DNA of 64,000 nucleotides from Rhodeus uyekii (lineage: Eukaryota > Chordata > Actinopteri > Cypriniformes > Acheilognathidae): NCBI GenBank assembly GCA_037043235.1, contig JAWRVZ010000131.1, positions 1,116,001 to 1,180,000 on the forward strand, in the 5' to 3' direction. The notes below the pieces were generated by a model that was not told where the DNA came from, searched no databases, and was given only the letters and a program-made list of their open reading frames with translations. Made by a program: the position numbers and the translations under genes. Every line of letters starts with the position of its first letter. Positions within the stretch are counted from its first letter, which is position 1. This document shows positions 42,101-54,414 of this stretch, piece by piece.

Positions 42101-45100
42101 AATGCAAGAAGGAAAAATAAGTAATTAATCAATGAAATTAATGAATTTGAATTGAAACTGCACAGATGTTGGGATCGTGCATCTCTCATTCAGTCCAAAG
42201 TTTTCATGTTTGCGCTAATATTTGGATGCTAAACTATTTATGTTAGCTATTTATGTAAAGAAAGCTTCATACTTCGGTCCCAAAATACACGTCAATCAGC
42301 ATCTTCACATGCAGAGAAATGAGTTTGGAATAACAGAAAGTTGACAGCATTATATATAATGAACAGTATAACGAAGAGGCTGTGATGGCAAATTAGCAGT
42401 TTTAGAACTGACATATTATGCCGACACGATCTCTTGGATTTTTTTCTTCTTCAGAAGTAGAAACAATTTCATGCTGTTATTTATGGTCATAGATAAGAGT
42501 GCATCATTCAAAACTGTAAAGTGTTTATATACCACAAAATGTCACACTTTTTAAAAATAAAGAAAACAACAGGATGCGCTTTTCGCAGAAAAGATGAACC
42601 AAAACAGTGAATACTTGATACACAGACATGAGAAGTATCTATCTATAGCAGGTTGATCGCAAAGGTTGTTTGGGTAGATCGCATGGAACTAACAAAGTAG
42701 ACGTTAACCCATCATCTGTCCTCACTATGATATTTGTCACTTGACTGACGTACAGGGCAAGTCTGACATCTGACCTTTTCTAACACATGCGCATGAACAC
42801 AACAACGCCAAGTGCTGCAAAACTCTAGCAAGCAAGTGAGATGACCTCCAATTTAATTATTTGAATCTTAAGGAAGGGTTTAAAAATGAGGGGAACTGGG
42901 CAAAGTAAGAAGTGAAAAACTTACCACTTTCATGGGAAGTGGACTTTTTTCCACTAAGTAATTTTCGAAGAGCGTTTGCCTCACTGCCAGTCTGACATTG
43001 CTATACTGAAGAAGGGAAATGCGGAGCGGCATTTCAGGACTGTTCATAGAAACTGTGGGCACCTCTGATCTACAGAAACCTTTAAGTGCCCACTTTTTGA
43101 AATTATTTGATGTTAAATGCATTATATAAGTCATTTTGGAATAAATTGCATGTTTCAGATGATAAAGAAAACGCCACTTGTTCTCTGGAAATTATGGTAG
43201 GTTATAACACATTACTTTGGGGACCTTGGCTCATGGACCCTACATTGAGAACCGCTGCTGTAAGCAATGCTACCAGATCAGTCTGTTGCAACGGTGTCTG
43301 TTTAGCAGCCATTTCAATCCATCTAATGACTTGCCCAATCCCTGTTTGGGACTGTATGGGATCATCTGAGGAATGAGCATGCATTTGTAATAAAACTGCA
43401 AAATACTCAAACTTATGCAATTTTAAAGCTGAAAATTCTGATTTAGTCCTTAAAATGTTGTGTATTGTTGTACTCAATTAATATTTCAATTGTAATTTCC
43501 ATGCTTGAATAGTGAATCGACTTTAGATTTAATAGTTTGCCCAAATATGTTTATTCTTTTGCCATTTACTCACCCACATGTCTTTACAAAATAAAGTATT
43601 TTGAAGAATGTTGAATACTATTTTGGGTTACCTTTGACGTCCAAGAGAAAAAACTCAGTTTAGAATGACATGTGTGTGTAAATGATGACAGAATTAGCAT
43701 TTCTGGATGGGTTTTATTTCTCTTTAAAATATACTTGATACTTTAACTTAATCACAAGGAGTGGAATTTTACAGCAATGAGATTTCATGTTGTGACGTTT
43801 AAGTAACACTTTTGTTCCCTCTTAGCTGTTGGTATGTTCTATAAAATATCCATATTTATGGTATCTTGGACATAGTAACATGTATTTTTTGCCTACTGTT
43901 TAATGAATACTACATATTTGGACATAGCGCTCAATTGACATACTGTCTTTCACATACTGTATAATAGGGAAGTAACCAGATTTGGACATTATTAGTCATT
44001 AAACTAGCCCTGTCTCCAAAATCCTCACCCTCTGAAGAAATATCAACAAATACTCAAAATTACTGACATATGATTCTTATAAATAAAGGTTCTTTATTGC
44101 CTTTTAATGGTTTCACAAAGAACCTTTAACATTTGTGGAACGCTTCTATTTCACAAAAGATTATTTTTGTAGTGAAAAAAATTTCTTTAGATCTAGATAA
44201 AATGTTTTTCACTTAAAAAAAACACACTTGAGGAACCTAAAGTTCTTCTTTTGAATAGCTATGAAAACCCTCCTTTAGAACACTTATATTTGTATGATAA
44301 GATATATATATATATATATATATATCTCATTGATCTTTCTGTTTATGGTGACAAGTTATTAATTCATATCATATTATATTAATTAAAAAATCACTGAACA
44401 GTGATTAACGGTGAAGATCAGTTGTATACATGTAGCTTCTGTAATGAGATGGTCTGCTGATGAATTAATTTAAGAGAACTTTATACTACAGCCTTAGGAA
44501 GGATAAAGATAAAAGGAGCGATAAAAAAGGAAAGAGAATGGAGAAGCTTATGTATGTTTTTTACCGTATTGTTTTGCTGTTATTACTCCTGATTGCTGTG
44601 TCAATATTCAATTTCTTTAAATGGCATCTCCCTGGAGCTCCCTGTGGTTTGGTTTTTATTCGTCCTTCAGTTGTGTTTTCTTTGACTTAACTTGTCAGTG
44701 GAAAGATATTGATCGATCAAAGTATGGTGGAAAAATGAACAAAAGGGACAACGAAAGAAGTGTTTTCATATCAGAGTTCGCTCTCGCTCCCCTGGATTTC
44801 AGTCACCCTCTACACCGAGATAAGGTGTAATGGATTTATGTGATGTCAGATTACACAGTATGGACCGAAGCAGATCTGGCTGGTCTGTTGATCCTTTCTA
44901 AGTGCAGTGGGTCTTAAACTAGTCTCAGTGTTCGACAGACCACCCACAATCCGTTCACTGACTGTCTGATGCTTAGTGCACAAAAATGGCAAGCTCTGGC
45001 TTAACGTGCCAGCTATAACCTGAATAGCTGGCTTTATATGAGCACACAGTCTGCCTGTACACAAAGCTTGGGTTAAGAGGGCAAAAACAAGGTTAGTATG

Positions 45101-48100
45101 AATATTACTGAAGTAGTAATGCTACACTATGGTTCAAAAGTTCGGGTCAGTAAAAAAAAAAATTCTTTCGCATTTAAAATGTTACCAAAGATTTCTATTT
45201 CAAATAAAAGCTGAAATAGAATGAATCAAAGAATCCTGAAAAAAAGTATCCTGAAATTTTATTTTATCCTGTTTTCAACATTGATGATAATAAATGTTCT
45301 TGAAAAGCAAATCAGCATATTAGAAGGATTTCTGAAGTATAAAATACTTATTTTAAGCTGTCAAATTTCACTATATTACTGTTTTTCTGTATTTTTGATC
45401 AAATAAATTCAACCTAAAAGAGACTTTTTCACAAAAACAAAGCAAAAGGTTTTTATGTCATTTAAACAGTTTCCTCCTGTATAAGTGGGTGGATCTGCAC
45501 TAGAATAAGTTGCAGACCTGCAGTACTTACAAAGTATCAGTGTACTCGTATCACCTCTGATCTTTTCCTAACTGACGTTCCGGAAGGAATTGTTCAGGTT
45601 TAAACTCTGTTTTCTCTGACCTTTATATCATGTGAGAGGTCACAGCCTCACTGAGGAACTCAAGCCTGTTGTCATGAGCTGATCTTGTCCATGCAACAAT
45701 GCACAACCTCTCTTGAACAGCAAAGAAGTGATCTGAAATGATCTCTCCACATTTACCTCTCCTTTTATCCATTCCAACCTTTCACTTGTCCTCTCTCTCT
45801 CTTTCTGTCTACAGCCTGATGAACTGACTAATGTCCTGGAGATTTGTAACATAGTTTTTACAAGTATGTTCACCCTGGAGATGATCCTCAAGCTTACTGC
45901 CTTTGGCCTTTTTGAATATCTGAGAAATCCCTACAACATCTTTGATGGCATTATTGTGATCATCAGGTAAATACATTTATGGTTTGTTGAATGTCTGAAA
46001 AAAATCACAATGTGGGTGTTATGCTTTTTATTTAATTCTAATAATGTATTATATTAAAGATAACATTATTTAAACAAAATGGTAATACTATTATATGACT
46101 TGCGGGTGTTTCTTCAATTGTGGTCATTTTTGGTTCTGTGGATATTTAGGAAGTAAACTGCTGACAAATTTTCACTCACTAGCTCATTTAATTTCTGGAC
46201 TCTTTATTTAATTTCTCTCTCTCTCTCTTAAATATATATATTTAACAGGAGATTTTTTCTCTTTCAGCTTGACTGAAAATAACTCATTGATTATATTAAC
46301 CTATTTCCTTTTCTTTTTGCATGTTTTAAATTAAACATGCTTACTGACACAGCTTTGTCCTTGGTAATCAAGTACGCTCATGCTACATCTTTGTTTGGAG
46401 CAAAGCGTTTTGGTATAGTTAAATTGACACTACAATAGACAGTCATTTGGGGGGGGGGGGGATTATGGAAATAATTTTCACTGAAAATCCATCAAACAAT
46501 ATTATTACAATAATATATTATTCACAAATTCACAGCATTGATCAACAGAAAACTGCTTAGTTTGAAAATAACTAAAGTGTTATATCACTACATTATTAAC
46601 AACAGACAATGGACAATAAGCAAACTTTCACTAAATTGTGTGTTGTTAAAGAAGACACCCTTATATGATAGTTTTTTTTTCTCTTACAATTTAATTGACA
46701 CTTTTTTTTGTGTGTGAATGTGTATAGTGTATGGGAGATCATTGGGCAGTCTGACGGGGGTCTGTCCGTCCTAAGGACATTCAGACTGTTGAGGGTCATA
46801 AAGCTGGTGCGATTCATGCCAGCTCTGCGCAGACAGCTCGTGGTCCTGATGAAGACCATGGACAATGTGGCCACCTTCTGCATGTTACTAATGCTATTTA
46901 TCTTCATATTCAGGTGGGTTGGTCTTTATAAATGCATTACAGTGGGTCTCATATACAATTATTGTGTTGTTCTGATGTTTTTTGCTTGGAAATACATCTG
47001 AAAAAATGGGTTAATTTTATGTTCAGGGTCTAGATGTTTACATATCAATAATACAGCAGCAATAATAGGTGGCGCTAAAGATACGAAAAACAATTGCAAG
47101 AAATATGGTGTGTCGGAGTGCAATGTTAGAAGATCGCGAGCCCAAAAAGACGCAAGAAAAGCTTACCGTCTAAGAGCTGCTTGAATTGTCATGTTTGTTT
47201 GCCTCGCTGACCGGACCAAACTTCACCCGTATGTGATTTTAAATTGTAAGATGTTACACAGATTTCACTTCTACTGTTAGTTAAAATGTGTTAAGCTACA
47301 TGATTTTCACGCTAGCCTAATTGTTATATAATTCAAATGGGTTATTTTTATGGTATGACAAAAAGTGATTTTAACAATGTTGAACGTTCAGGGAGGAAGG
47401 AGGCGGGAACCAGCAGACATTTAAACACACTTTAATGGTGAAATAAAACATAAATACAAACTGAAAGTAATGGCGGCAGCATTAAAACCCACACAAAACA
47501 TAACATAAAGTCCAGGCCTGGTCCTCTCTCGTCTTCACTGTCGTCGCTCCTCCTTTTACGTCTCCGCTCCTCCGTGAGACAAGAGACACCGGTGGCTTCG
47601 CAGTTGGCGCTCATTACCAATCACGCCACCGGGTCTCGTGACGCTCTCACGGTCCCTCGACCCCGCCCTGCTCGCCACAGTGATCACATAATTTTCTATG
47701 TGATCTTTGGTTCATTTTACCAGTACTTATCGTACTTTCAATACAAAAATTAATATCTGAAAAATATGTAGTATGACAATTACAGTGATCCCTCGTAAAT
47801 CGCGGTTAATGGGGACCGGAACCCCCTGCAAGGATTGTTCCCCCTAGGAATTTCCTTATATGTGTATGTAGGTAACAGAATGTTTAAAATATATATATTT
47901 ATACTTTAAATATATTTTAATTAAATCTGTTTAATTATAAAACCTTAATATTATACATTTACCCTCTGTCATACGATACGTATTATGGTGCTCTACACTC
48001 ATCAATGACAGTAGTATCTTGAGACTCCAGTAATGACGACGATGACAGACCTGTGCGGTTAAATAAGTGATGATGATGATGTTACTGCACTGGTATAATG

Positions 48101-51100
48101 AGGCCTTTAAATCAGTTCGGGAAGCGCCTCATCGTCAGATATCGGCGCTGGATCATCAACATTTACTTCTGAGAGGCGAAGAGGCTCCCACTCCATTGGT
48201 GCTCTCATTTGTCGATCTCGCGCCGGGAACCAATCACGTGCCTTGTCTGAGTGCCCGTGGGTGTGTACAAAGCCTCTGAGAGACTTTATCACTTAACCCA
48301 GCCTGGGTTTATACTATCCCATATCTGACAACAGCCCCTTCCTCGCAGCTGGATCATGCTGGGCTCTGCATGGCTGAGCGTCTCAGCTGCACAGGCTGCT
48401 CAGAGTACACCTTAGCTTCAGCTGCGAGTGACAGGTCCATAAGGATCAGAGTGAGATTGATGGAGAGCAGAACAATAACACTCAGGCCCCTGGTGCCCAC
48501 TGACTCACCCGCCTTCCCCCTGCAGCGCTGCAATTCCAGCAGAGTGCACTGAGACAGATGGAGGCTGCTGCTGGATTGAGTGCATAAACCAATCCTGCCG
48601 ATCTGTCTTTCCCACTCACGTTTAGCTTTCAGCACCCCCAACCCCACTCCCCCCACCAAGCATCTCAATTTATAACCCCTCATCTGAAAACAATGCCCTG
48701 ATTTATGTCTCTTAAATGGATAGAATTGTCCTCGGCTTGCGGGGTACAGTCAACAAGCTTTAGTAACTGTTAGCAGATGCCTGGGATGACGTATCTTTGG
48801 AGGAAATTGAGAGAATGAATCAGCATTTACGAACTGGAAGCTATAGTTGTGCCAATTATTAATCAGCTTCATCATCGCTCTGCTGCATAGAGAACTGTTT
48901 AGCACAAATTAAGTTTTTCTTTCACTAGGTGTGGGATGTTGCTGTTAAAGTAATTTTGTTTTACTTTTTAAGAAAGTTTCCTAGTTTTTATTTTTCTTTC
49001 ATCGATAGAGGGAGTCATTCACTCTTTTTAACGTCAAGCAAGTCACAGTCACACCTAAAACTTTGACTTTGTGCAACCTCTTGAAGTAGCCTTTTAGAAT
49101 TATTCACAAGCTTTTGCAATACACATATCTGTCACAGTTTAGGCAAGGACGAAGACGAAGATGAAGATCCAACGGAACTTTGATGAGGAATGCAAGGGTG
49201 GCACAACAGCGGTGAACATGCAAACATGCAGCAAACATACATGAAGTCTTCACGAACAACAACTCAACTACTGAATAGTGGAGAAGGAGAACTAAATATA
49301 CTAGCAGTGATAGTAGAGATGAACAAAAGACAAACACCCGTGATGATTAGTGACCATGGCAACTGATGGGTGACAGAAAGATCTAGAACTAAAGAACATG
49401 TGACTTCAAAAAGACAAAATAGGAGTCCCGGTTAGTGAATGCGTGACAATATCGCAGTTTGTACATTTCCAAAATTTCAATAATTTCGATACACGTGGCC
49501 CTAAACCAGGCTGCAGCGTAGTTAAAGTTAATTTTGTCCAGAACAGATCCACCACTGCTCTGAGGCAGCATCAGGGTTATTATAGTTTACTAAAAGAAAT
49601 TAAAATTATGGTAAAAAAAAAGGAAACATTTCTTGTTTTATTTAGTTTAACTTCACATACTAAAATAACTGAAATAAAATTTAATAGAAGACATAAATGA
49701 CTGAAAACTGAAACTTTAGGTACAAAAGGTACAAATATTGCTAAAAGCTAAAATAGCATGTATAACGAAATAACACTGGGCCAACACTTTTGTCCACTGT
49801 TCTGATTTATTTTAGCTTATGATGATTATTTTAAACTGTAAATGTTTTAAAAACTGTGACATGAGGAATGATTACTTCAAAATGTATCTCCGTATGCAAG
49901 TGCAAGTCTTTGTTTAAAGTATGCTGGCACACAATAGTCACACATAGTACAACTCCTACATGCTCTACATGAACGACAGGTGTTCCATTTTACATTTATG
50001 CATTTGGTAGATGCTTTTATCCAAAGCGACTTTCATTGCATTCAAGAAACACATTGACATTCTAATCAGATCTTGCTTTTCCCGTTCCATTATAACTGTG
50101 GTTATTATGGTTTAAGTTTTACAAATAACACTTTTTTTTTTACTTATTCCTTTAAAATAAAACATGGAATAATACCCATCACTTGTAACACATTACCACC
50201 AACACTGCTTGTTATATGTTTGTTGTATCACCTCTGTCTTATTTATCTCTTGGTGTGTGTTGCATTCTGAATTCTGCGATCCATCTATCCAACGTGACTG
50301 ATCTCATCTCTGGCTCCTGCCCAACCAGGACATATGTCTCCTCACATAGCACTGATATCATTTTTATAGGCTCCTCACCTCTGACAGACTCATTTATCTC
50401 ACATCCTGTTGAGGTTGATCGGGAACATACGGTATGAGAATATCTAAACGTGAGAGTAACATTCAAAGCTTGTTTGTCTGTTTGTTTCTGCAGTATTCTG
50501 GGAATGCACATATTTGGATGCAAGTTTAGCCTGAAGACCGAAGCTGGGGACACAGTACCTGATAGGAAAAACTTTGACTCCCTGCTTTGGGCTATTGTTA
50601 CGGTTTTTCAGGTGCATATATATTCTTTCATTGATTTATTTAACTAGTTTCCACTCAAAATTCATCTAAAGTTAAACAGTATGTGATAACAGTTGTTTAT
50701 GTATGTGTGTGTGTGTGTGTGTGTGTATGTGTGTGTGTGTCTGCAGATCCTAACTCAAGAGGACTGGAACATGGTTTTGTATAATGGCATGGCCTCTACC
50801 TCCCCTCTGGCAGCCCTTTATTTTGTCGCACTCATGACTTTTGGGAACTATGTTCTGTTCAATCTGCTTGTGGCCATCTTAGTCGAAGGATTTCAGGCTG
50901 AGGTAAGGTATACAGATGTAAAATGGGTGTTTTGTTGATGAATATCCCAAACATAAGGCCAACAATTTTCAGGTTTAGCTGCTGAATATGAAAATGTCAC
51001 GCACACTGAGGTTATTTCAATATGTTATCCTGAAAAGCATGTGTTGGCTGTGATGCTTTTCATAACAAGGTCAGATTTGTGCAGGTGTTTAGCAACAAAA

Positions 51101-54100
51101 TGACAGCAAGACCATGTCGTGGCTCTAATATCTTACTGCTGTCCTGGGGCTTTTTTCCAAAGGCTTTTGTTGTTCTTGCCAATGAATATATTTTCAATGT
51201 GCATGCTTGTATAAATAGGGTTTCACGGACAGGTATGCAGTCTGCAGGAGTAAGTTATCTCTCCAGGGAGCTCGTAGAAGGGGGCCTCTAGGTTATGGTC
51301 TAGATCTGAAGCACAATGTGAGGTTGAGTGGGGAACTAGAGCAAATGCGACTGACTTTCAGAAAGAGAGCAACAAGATGACATATCTATTAAAAATGCTC
51401 ATGGCTGTTTAGTTATTTTGCAAGAGAAATTCTGTCCCTCACTCTCGTCTTTTATTCGGCTGTGGTTCACACAGCACTAGAATACCATTGTCAACCCTGT
51501 TTTACAGTGGAAAGTGTGGTTATTATGTGGTTACACACTTAGGTTATAAACATGAGTAAAATGTTATACATTCTATAACTACATTTTATTACCAACCTCA
51601 GTTTAAAAGTGAAGTCTGTTTTGTATGAATGTACTTTACCAGTATTTGCTTTATAACTTAACCTTATTATTGTTCTGGTGTTGTTCTGACCTTGTGTCCT
51701 CTGTTTTTTCTTCTTTTTTTTGCCTGTCTGGAACAGGGCGATGCTAACCGTTCTTACTCGGGTGATGACAGATCCTCTTGCAACTTAGAAGAGACAGAGA
51801 AAAAGGACTCACTCCAGCTGTCAGGTACTGAGCTGTGGACTAATTAAAAAAGTTTGCTTAAAACCCAGCTGTGTTTTACTGTGTGCTTTCAAACCTTCTG
51901 TGAATTACAGTACTTTTTCTGTTTGGTTCATTCTGACCAGAAACAAAATGTTGAGGTTCAGAACCCCTTTCCAAAGTATCTAAATAATAGGTTAGATACA
52001 TTTTAACTTTAATTTTAATAACTTTTACAATGATGCGACACTGCACTATTTCCAGTTACAGTGGTGTGAAAAAGAGTTTGCACCCTTACTGATTTCTTAT
52101 TTTTTTGTCACACGTAAATGTTATAGATCGTCAAAGAATGTAAACATTTGTCAAGTAAACACAAAATGCATTTTTTAAATGAAGGTTGTTATTTTTAAGG
52201 GAAAACTAAATCCAAACCTACATGGGCCTGTGTGAAAAAGTGAATAACTCCTGAGTTCAGTTTCTCTAGCCACACCCAGTCCTGATTACTGCCACACTGT
52301 TCTCAATCAAGAACTCACTTACCGTAAATAAGACCTGTAACTGATTTGTAGCGTTGCCAGTCAAAATGAACAGATTCATGATTTATTATTAATTTATGGT
52401 TGAATGCCGAGTTCGGAAATTATCACTTTGGTACATTGGGCAGGCAATAATATAAAATAATAATAAAATAAAAAACACAAGGCAGCGGTCCAAATCAGTC
52501 ACCAGGCCACAGGGAATTCTCCTGCTGGCCAATCCAGGATTGACTGTGCACGATGCATTGAAATATCTCATTAATATCTGGTCCAAATAAATAATGGCAC
52601 TGTGACATCTGAAGACATGACGTTATGAATAATGCATGTACACACTGAAGCTCTCCACAGGCAGAAGACAAACTTACATGCTCCCATGAGTGTCGCCTGG
52701 CATGAGAGGAGGGTTTAGAGAAATCAGAAATCATGAAAGCTTGAAACTTTAATAAGCTTGGTGGAATATACTTCTTAATTCCATACCACAAACTTTTGTG
52801 CCTTGCAATACCCATTTTCTTCTAAGCAGTCTTGGCATGTGTATTTGTGCAGATCCCAAGATTTCCACTTTGACCCCTAATGGGCATCTGGATTTGGCAC
52901 CTGCACCCAATGCCGGGGACTTGTATCCATCTGAAAGGCTGAGCTTTGCATTGGGTTCCCACAACAGCAGCGTGAGCTCTCTGGGCAAGGCTAGCCTGGA
53001 GCAGACGACGCTGGTGAGCCATTATGCATGCTGCAGTCAACCTGCCATTCATTACAAGGTCTTACTCACCGAGAGGGCACAGAAGCTATATCATACCATT
53101 CCAGCAATCCAAAACCCCTTTAAAAAGCACATAGAACACAATAATTATCCATCGGCTCTGCATGTATTAGCATTTAGCAAACCATTAATAAGACACTTAC
53201 TCAGCACTTAGAGAGTCGTCTCTACCCGTCTAGCTTGCATTATATTAGCATACACATAGAGGGTCATTGAGCGGGCACTCAAAGAGCTGAGAGCAACTTA
53301 TAAACTACATAATTATTTTTACAATGGTTTAAATAATAACAGCCCTTGTGAGGAGGTTGGCTTTTTATGAGGGCTCTAGACGGGTGGTGGGGGGAATTAA
53401 CTAAGAATGAGTTGAAAGCATGGTATATTTGAATGCGCTGTCTGTTGTTTTAGCCAGATTCCCCAGGAATTGTGTAAAAGAAGTTACACCCAAAACTTAA
53501 GTGGATCATTGAGTGATTTTAGTGCTAGGTTGTGGAGGATGCAGTAGACAAGGCAGTAAATTTCTCCATGATCAGAGAAACTTTACTATACAGCATCAGC
53601 CAACCACTGGAAACAAACACCTGGACCTGAACGGTCTCTTTAAACACTTTTATGGCATGTTTACCATCTGCTTCCCGTGGGCAGTAATAACATTCATTAT
53701 GCCAGATTAAAGCTGAGTTGTGTGATTAATACACAAAAAATTTATTTTTGCAACTACTGCCACTACTGCACTCCAAACACCGAGCCTGTCTTATATGAAG
53801 GGGCAAATCTTGCTGAATTTTAATTAATACTAAAATATATGACAATTTTTATGTAATTTTAAAAAAAAAATCTATTTGGACAGTCTACACACCTGAACTG
53901 AAGGTTGAGGTTGGATTTCAGAATGGTTTGATTACTATTGCAGCATCTTCAACTACAGGCGGCTTGTCACACTAGAATAGTGAGTACGGTAGTCTGTACA
54001 CTTTGAATTGTCTGTGATCTGGGTTTTTCTAAAGCAAATTAGTCATTTGAGACGTGTATTGTGTATTTGGCATAAAACACTGGGGGTGTGTTAAAAGTTT

Positions 54101-54336
54101 TAAAAGTTTTCTATTTCAAATAAATTCTGTTCTTTTGAACTTTCTATTTATCAGAGGATCCTTAAAATAGTATTAGGGGTCCATTGATCATAGTGATAAT
54201 AATAATAAATTAATAAACGTTTCTTCAGCAGTAAATAAGCATAATATTATGATTTCTGAAGGATAATTTAACACTGACGCTTTTAGTAATAATGTTGAAA
54301 ATTCAGCTTTGCCACAACAGGAATAAAGTACATTTT

Positions 54337-54414
<78 letters not shown>

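Larger units (their letters stand above)
40711..45814. other. cacna1i intron
   Basis: It contains a second hAT remnant (about 42630-43257), a TA repeat (44302-44325) and a family A copy (45117-45450). The remaining sequence has no recognised feature. Confidence 0.6.
46914..50493. other. cacna1i intron
   Basis: It contains two minus-strand solo LTRs (47370-47679, 49130-49448), a pogo/Tigger-like fragment (about 47784-48290) and a truncated SINE (49988-50082). About 48300-49100 has no recognised element. Confidence 0.6.

Noticed and set aside
47052..47184. Short Lys/Arg-rich open stretch (GGAKDTKNNCKKYGVSECNV...) that looked exon-like
   Set aside because: It lies between two cacna1i exons that join in frame, has an in-frame stop just upstream and at its end, and matches no family I know; possibly part of an unrecognised repeat.
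48107..48292. Minus-strand ORF as an intact Tigger transposase tail
   Set aside because: Only its position near a Tigger-like terminal repeat supports it; no DDE or HTH motif is visible.
53513..53710. Open frame after the 52853 exon as an additional linker exon
   Set aside because: There is no convincing acceptor and donor pair, and no alpha-1I similarity; the neighbouring exons join in phase without it.
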